This document shows, piece after piece, positions 59,214 through 64,000 of a stretch of DNA of 64,000 nt. The stretch is from Atherinomorus stipes. Lineage: Eukaryota > Chordata > Actinopteri > Atheriniformes > Atherinidae. The translations under genes were made by a program, and so were the position numbers. The number at the start of each line of letters is the position of its first letter. The stretch's first letter is position 1. Below the pieces are notes generated by a model. That model made no database searches. It had not been told where the DNA came from and saw only the letters and a list, made by a program, of their open reading frames with translations. The DNA lies in contig JALJCO010013629.1 in assembly GCA_023101725.1 (NCBI GenBank), forward strand, positions 1 to 64,000, written 5' to 3'.

Positions 59214-60261
59214 AACTCCACCCCCGTTTCACAGCCTGATTCAATGCTACCTGCAGACGTTGCAAGTAGTTGGAAGGCTTCTCATCTGCATTTTGGAAAG
59301 TATCTATGAATTTGGCGTAAAGCTCATCGCCATCCTGGACTGTTCCATATGCTGAATCAAGGGTCTGCAAATACACAGTTGGAGGAGAATCAGCCCTCAG
59401 ATGCTTAACCATATCTGCGGCTGGAGGTAACAGGCTGTCAAAAATTCTACGTGAACGCTGTAAATCAGACACTGCAGGATCTTTCAAAAGTAGCTCTACT
59501 CCAGAGCGCCATGTGTCATAATCAGACTCTGTTTGGGGTCTGGGCAATCTTCCAGAGAAGGCTCTAAGACGCTGTGTGGATGAGTGCATAGCACCTTCGT
59601 CGCTCTTAACGATATGCTCGACCACGTATCGCTGTATCTCAGGTGGATTCAGATTAGCCTGTGAACAGGCTGGCAGAGGAGATCTCAGAGGATGCTGCGC
59701 TGTAGCAGGGGGATCAACTGGCCGACCAGAGGGGGCAGCAGAGGCCAATGAGAAGGGCGGTGGACTGGGAACCGCAGCAGTTGTCGACTCACCCTTATTG
59801 TCCTCCGCTGACACCTTGGTCTCCATGGTGGCGGCGGGATGGAGTCCCGTAACGGTCTGACCGAGCAGAGACATCACCCCATTCAAGACGACCGCAAAAT
59901 CCTGACCTGTAAGCTTCGCCACTCTCTCAAGCTCAGACAGATAGGTTTTGGTCTGCAGCTTCCCTACCTGATCTGCACAGACTGAAGAAAGATCCAAAAG
60001 GTCATATTTAGTTTTTTCATCACTAGACACAAAAACATACGGCAAAATCGGGCGCAACGTAACTAACGGGGCACCAGAGCTGTATTCCACAACCATCATG
60101 TGATGAAAATCGGATTTCGGCTCATCTATGACTTCAAGAGTCGAAATGGATCCGTACCCTTTCAAAAAATCAAGTACTTCTTCATCAGTGTCAGTTTCAG
60201 TCACGCCACGTACCAATACTGCATTAGGTATCTTAATGCCACTTTTCTCGAATATATCCAT
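59206..60261 (-). CDS. Gag, amino-terminal part: PNMA-like matrix and capsid N-lobe
   Basis: ATG at 60,261 chosen because the frame upstream begins only at a non-ATG codon; it leaves a ~93-nt leader after the LTR. The first ~100 residues (from MDIFEKSG, with NAVLVRGV and VLDFLKGYG) look like the RRM-like amino end of the paraneoplastic Ma antigen (PNMA) family. After a Pro/Ala-rich linker, the segment with LRAFSGRLP and DYDTWRSGVELLL is a Ty3-type capsid. The frame stops at 59,206, eight bases into the next frame, at a five-base homopolymer (59,221-59,225). Gag forms the particle that packages the RNA. Confidence 0.8.
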   Translation of the reverse strand: MDIFEKSGIKIPNAVLVRGVTETDTDEEVLDFLKGYGSISTLEVIDEPKSDFHHMMVVEYSSGAPLVTLRPILPYVFVSSDEKTKYDLLDLSSVCADQVGKLQTKTYLSELERVAKLTGQDFAVVLNGVMSLLGQTVTGLHPAATMETKVSAEDNKGESTTAAVPSPPPFSLASAAPSGRPVDPPATAQHPLRSPLPACSQANLNPPEIQRYVVEHIVKSDEGAMHSSTQRLRAFSGRLPRPQTESDYDTWRSGVELLLKDPAVSDLQRSRRIFDSLLPPAADMVKHLRADSPPTVYLQTLDSAYGTVQDGDELYAKFIDTFQNADEKPSNYLQRLQVALNQAVKRGWSYE

Positions 60262-60332
60262 TTTAACCCAAAGAATTGCGTACAAGCAACCACAAAAAAC
60301 AAAACAAAAATATTCCCAAGTTCTTCTCTCCG

Positions 60333-60351
60333 CTCCTGGCTAGCTCGCCAC
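60333..60351 (-). promoter_or_regulatory. Putative primer binding site
   Basis: Just inside the 5' LTR the coding strand reads TCAG then TGGCGAGCTAGCCAGGAG. A TGG start near the LTR edge is typical of tRNA primer sites, but I could not match a particular tRNA. Confidence 0.45.
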
Positions 60352-60354
60352 TGA

Positions 60355-61691
60355 TGTAGCCTATATTACACTATAACTTAAGTGCAATCAGGGCACTTAG
60401 ATGGAAAAGTAATGGTGATCTTGGACTAGATTCAGAAGATTAAGGCTCAGCTCTAGGAGAGGAGAGGAAGAACCAACCACACACTGGACTTTGTGGTACC
60501 ATGTTTTTTTATATCAAAAGATATATTTAAAAGGTTTACAATTTATTAGAACTAGGCTAAAATCACAAATTCCTACAAAAGGAGGAATGCATAACAAAAC
60601 AACAAAAGAAATTAATCCAAGAAGCAGTGCTATTTCGCTGCAAACAGTTCATCAGACCCAACGGTTCAAGTGTTCAGAGGGATCCAGGAGTGTTGGATGG
60701 TGAATGAGTGTGAATTGAATTGAGTTGTTGGGCTGTGAGTGATTCTTCATGAGAGGGGAAATAATAAGGAAAAAACGGCTGCACACAGGAGCCTCCTACC
60801 CGCCCGACCAGAGCAGAGGAGATTCAGTTCAGTTCAGTTCCAGGTACAATGATTCAGTTCAGTTCCGTTCCAGGCACAATCCTCTGGTAGGTTGTCCAGA
60901 GTAAATGGGTCTAGCTCGCCATCAAAACCTGGCCTGTATAAAGAACAGGACTTGTTAAGTTTCTGGTGCGCGCACAACAATTACATTTAACTACTAAATT
61001 AACAAAAGGTAGCAATGTAGATAATCAGAAATCCCATATTGTACAATATAAACATATTCCATTTGAATTAGCGAAATGCTATACTCATCATACACCCACA
61101 TACAAAGTACATGACAGCCACTGCAATTAAGTGGGCTGTGATTAGATGCATAACAACTCTAGCCTTAACTTTATCTTAAAGTAAAGACATAAAATACATA
61201 ACGTGCAGTTAAACATACACAGAAAACAACAAAATCACGTTAAACGGGGTATATTCATAGAACAGGCATATACCAATGCTAACCGCGCTACAAACAAATG
61301 CAGCAGCTAACCATTGAAATACATTGAGAGCTAAGCTAACAATAGCGCGACTCACCAATTCCGTCATCAGTTTCAAATACACGGCTCCGTTCGGCACACG
61401 GCGGCTCCGCCAGTCGGCTCCTACAGTCCGACACGTATTGATGTAAATACCAGGTATAATGCAGAGAAATAACCGGCAGAATCTTAACATACCTTGCAGC
61501 AGCGTTCTCCTAAGCGTGCCCTCCCGTAGTAGTTCCGACAGCAACTACTACCGGGTCTTATAACACCTCCCTGGCCGCGCCCGGCCAGGTGACAAGGTGA
61601 CGTAACGTAACTGCGCAAGCGCCACGAACGAACCGGAAGCAAACGCAATATAGGCTTGTCAAAATAAGATGGGTTCACCACCCGGGTTACA
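60355..61691 (-). repeat. 5' LTR of the retrotransposon
   Basis: 1,337 bp. By eye identical to 52,569-53,906 except that an A-run in AAGGAAAAAAC has six instead of seven A. It would drive transcription towards lower coordinates. Confidence 0.95.
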
Positions 61692-61695
61692 CTGA
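61692..61695. other. Target-site duplication CTGA, right copy
   Basis: Matches 52,565-52,568 and marks the right end of the retrotransposon. Confidence 0.8.
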
Positions 61696-61831
61696 CGTTC
61701 AAACTCAGGTCAACAATCCTCAAAGAGAAACATGAGTATGCAGCTAACATGATCTACGTTGGTTTCCTGTCTGACTCCAACTGACTTTGCAAAGTATAAA
61801 ATAATCACCTACATGGAATTTTCACACTCAC

Positions 61832-61889
61832 GGTCCACTTCACGGGTCAGACCCACTTTTTCCTCCAGAATCTCCCGTTCCACCTCATC
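61832..61889 (-). CDS. Candidate exon end bordering the 29-bp minisatellite
   Basis: On the minus strand this reads DEVEREILEEKVGLTREVD and is followed by GTGAGTG, a good splice donor. The charged heptad-like peptide could be coiled coil. The upstream boundary is lost in the minisatellite, whose first unit overlaps the start of this segment. No gene is assigned. Confidence 0.3.
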
Positions 61890-64000
61890 ATGATGAGAAT
61901 CTCCCGTCCCACCTCATCATGATGAGAATCTCTCGTTTGACCACATCATGATGAGAATCTCTCGTTCCACCTCATCATGATGAGAATCTCCCGTTCCACC
62001 TCATCATGATGAGAATCTCCCGTTCCACTTCATCATGATGAGAATCTCCCGTTCCACCTCATCATGATGAGAATCTCTCGTTCCACCACATCGTGATGAG
62101 AATCTCTCGTTTGACCACATCATGATGAGAATCTCTCGTTCCACCTCATCATGATGAGAATCTCCCATTCCACCTCATCATGATGAGAATCTCCCGTCCC
62201 ACCTCATCATGATGAGAATCTCTCGTTTGACCACATCATGATGAGAATCTCTCGTTCCACCTCATCATGATGAGAATCTCCCGTTCCACCTCATCATGAT
62301 GAGAATCTCTCGTTTGACCACATCATGATGAGAATCTCTCGTTCCACCTCATCATGATGAGAATCTCCCGTTCCACCTCATCATGATGAGAATCTCCCGT
62401 TCCACCTCATCATGATGAGAATCTCCCGTTCCACCTCATCATGATGAGAATCTCTCGTTTGACCACATCATGATGAGAATCTCTCGTTCCACCTCATCAT
62501 GATGAGAATCTCCCGTTTCCACCTCATCATGATGAGAATCTCCCGTTCCACTTCATCATGATGAGAATCTCCCGTTCCACCTCATCGTGATGAGAATCTC
62601 TCGTTCCACCACATCGTGATGAGAATCTCTCGTTTGACCACATCATGATGAGAATCTCTCGTTCCACCTCATCATGATGAGAATCTCCCGTTCCACTTCA
62701 TCATGATGAGAATCTCCCGTTCCACCTCATCATGATGAGAATCTCTCGTTCCACCACATCGTGATGAGAATCTCTCGTTTGACCACATCATGATGAGAAT
62801 CTCTCGTTCCACCTCATCATGATGAGAATCTCCCGTTCCACCTCATCATGATGAGAATCTCTTGTTCCACCTCATCATGATGAGAATCTCTCGTTCCACC
62901 TCATCATGATGAGAATCTCTCGTTCCACCTCATCATGATGAGAACTTCTCATTCCACCTCATCATGATGAGAATCTGCCGTTCCACCTCATCATGATGAG
63001 AATCTCTCGTTCCACCTCATCATAATGAGAATCTCCCGTTCCACCTCATCATGATGAGAACTTCTCATTCCACCTCATCATGATGAGAATCTGCCGTTCC
63101 ACCTCATCATGATGAGAATCTGCCGTTCCACCTCATCATGATGAGAATCTCTCGTTCCACCTCATCATGATGAGAATCTCTCGTTTGACCACATCATGAT
63201 GAGAATCTCTCGTTCCACCTCATCATGATGAGAATCTCCCGTTTCCACCTCATCATGATGAGAATCTCCCGTTCCACCTCATCATGATGAGAATCTCTTG
63301 TTCCACCTCATCATGATGAGAATCTCTCGTTCCACCTCATCATAATGAGAATCTCCTGTTCCACCTCATCATGATGAGAATCTCTCGTTCCACCTCATCA
63401 TGATGAGAATCTCCCGTTCCACCTCATCATGATGAGAACTTCTCATTCCACCTCATCATGATGAGAATCTGCCGTTCCACCTCATCATGATGAGAATCTC
63501 CCGTCCCACCTCATCATGATGAGAATCTCCCGTTCCACCTCATCATGATGAGAATCTCTCGTTCCACCTCATCATAATGAGAATCTCCCGTTCCACCTCA
63601 TCATGATGAGAATCTCTCGTTTGACCACATCATGATGAGAATCTCTCATTCCACCACATCATGATGAGAATCTCTCATTCCACCTCATCATAATGAGAAT
63701 CTCTCATTCCACCACATCATGATGAGAATCTCTCATTCCACCTCATCACGATGAGAATCTCCCGTTCCACCTCATCGTGATGAGAATCTCCCGCTCCACC
63801 TCATCATGATGAGAATCTCCCGTTGCACCTCATCGTGATGAGAATCTCTCGTTCCACCTCATCACGATGAGAATCTCCCGTTCCACCTCATCGTGATGAG
63901 AATCTCCCGCTCCACCTCATCATGATGAGAATCTCCCGTTCCACCTCATCATGATGAGAATCTCCCGTTGCACCTCATCGTGATGAGTATCTCTCGTTCC
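61868..64000. repeat. 29-bp minisatellite (~73 units), continues past the window
   Basis: Units consist of CTCATCATGATGAG, a 14-bp perfect palindrome, plus a GAATCTCCCGTTCCAC-type spacer. Variants (CTCTCG, CTGCCG, TTTGACCACATC, CATCGTGATG, CATAATG) recur in blocks, indicating amplification of multi-unit segments. There are no unique spacers, so it is not a CRISPR. Not coding: 29 is not a multiple of three and stops occur in each frame. Confidence 0.97.

Larger units (their letters stand above)
52569..61691 (-). mobile_element. Complete Ty3/gypsy LTR retrotransposon
   Basis: About 9.1 kb, transcribed on the minus strand. Order from its 5' end: LTR, putative primer site, gag, pol (protease, reverse transcriptase, RNase H, integrase), polypurine tract, LTR. 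It is flanked by a CTGA duplication (52,565-52,568 and 61,692-61,695). RNase H before integrase is the Ty3/gypsy order. No env-like gene. The LTRs differ by one base in an A-run, so the insertion is recent; only gag shows a break. Confidence 0.95.

Noticed and set aside
61868..64000. CRISPR array
   Set aside because: The 29-bp units are directly adjacent with no unique spacers, and the organism is a vertebrate.

Overview
The window looks like teleost fish genomic DNA. It has one intron-containing gene with GT-AG splice sites, encoding a zona pellucida (ZP) domain membrane protein of a type common in fish. It also holds L2-type and other LINE fragments, a Tc1/mariner relic, several TTAA-bounded DNA elements, fold-back elements, a Ty3/gypsy LTR retrotransposon and three kinds of large minisatellite. 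There are no operons, bacterial genes or RNA genes that I can support. All assignments come from reading the sequence; no database search was possible.

Layout: (1) 1-14,998 and 17,900-32,817 are two arms of a ~33 kb inverted repeat. Each arm holds the same ten recognisable exons of the ZP gene (minus strand 12,437 to 3,393 on the left, plus strand 20,478 to 29,420 on the right), with the same introns, minisatellites and transposons. The loop (about 15,130-17,830) is almost pure homopolymer, and the arms decay in quality as they approach it. Each arm breaks the reading frame at different places, usually by one base. This pattern fits a fold-back or hairpin sequencing/assembly artefact at least as well as a real inverted duplication. 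(2) 32,858-34,251 is a TTAA-bounded element carrying a LINE scrap and a fold-back. (3) 34,936-41,790 is a very large 24-bp minisatellite. (4) 41,791-52,564 is a transposon graveyard: TTAA elements, Tc1/mariner, two LINEs, hAT-like ends and a 1.7 kb fold-back element. (5) 52,569-61,691 is a complete Ty3/gypsy retrotransposon, transcribed on the minus strand. Its LTRs are almost identical, it has a 4-bp target duplication, a PNMA-like Gag, a -1 frameshift signal, and an uninterrupted protease-RT-RNase H-integrase. (6) 61,868-64,000 is a 29-bp minisatellite running off the window, each unit carrying a 14-bp perfect palindrome.

The ZP gene encodes, from the exons seen, roughly 650 residues: a cysteine-containing N-terminal region, a ZP-N/ZP-C module, a polybasic furin-type cleavage site, a Gly/Ala/Asp repeat stalk, one transmembrane helix and a short tail. 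The signal-peptide exon was not found. It would lie upstream of exon 1, towards the damaged apex. The most interesting points are an intronic array of 13 near-perfect RFX X-box sites, the young retrotransposon with its TTTAAAC frameshift site, and the palindrome itself.
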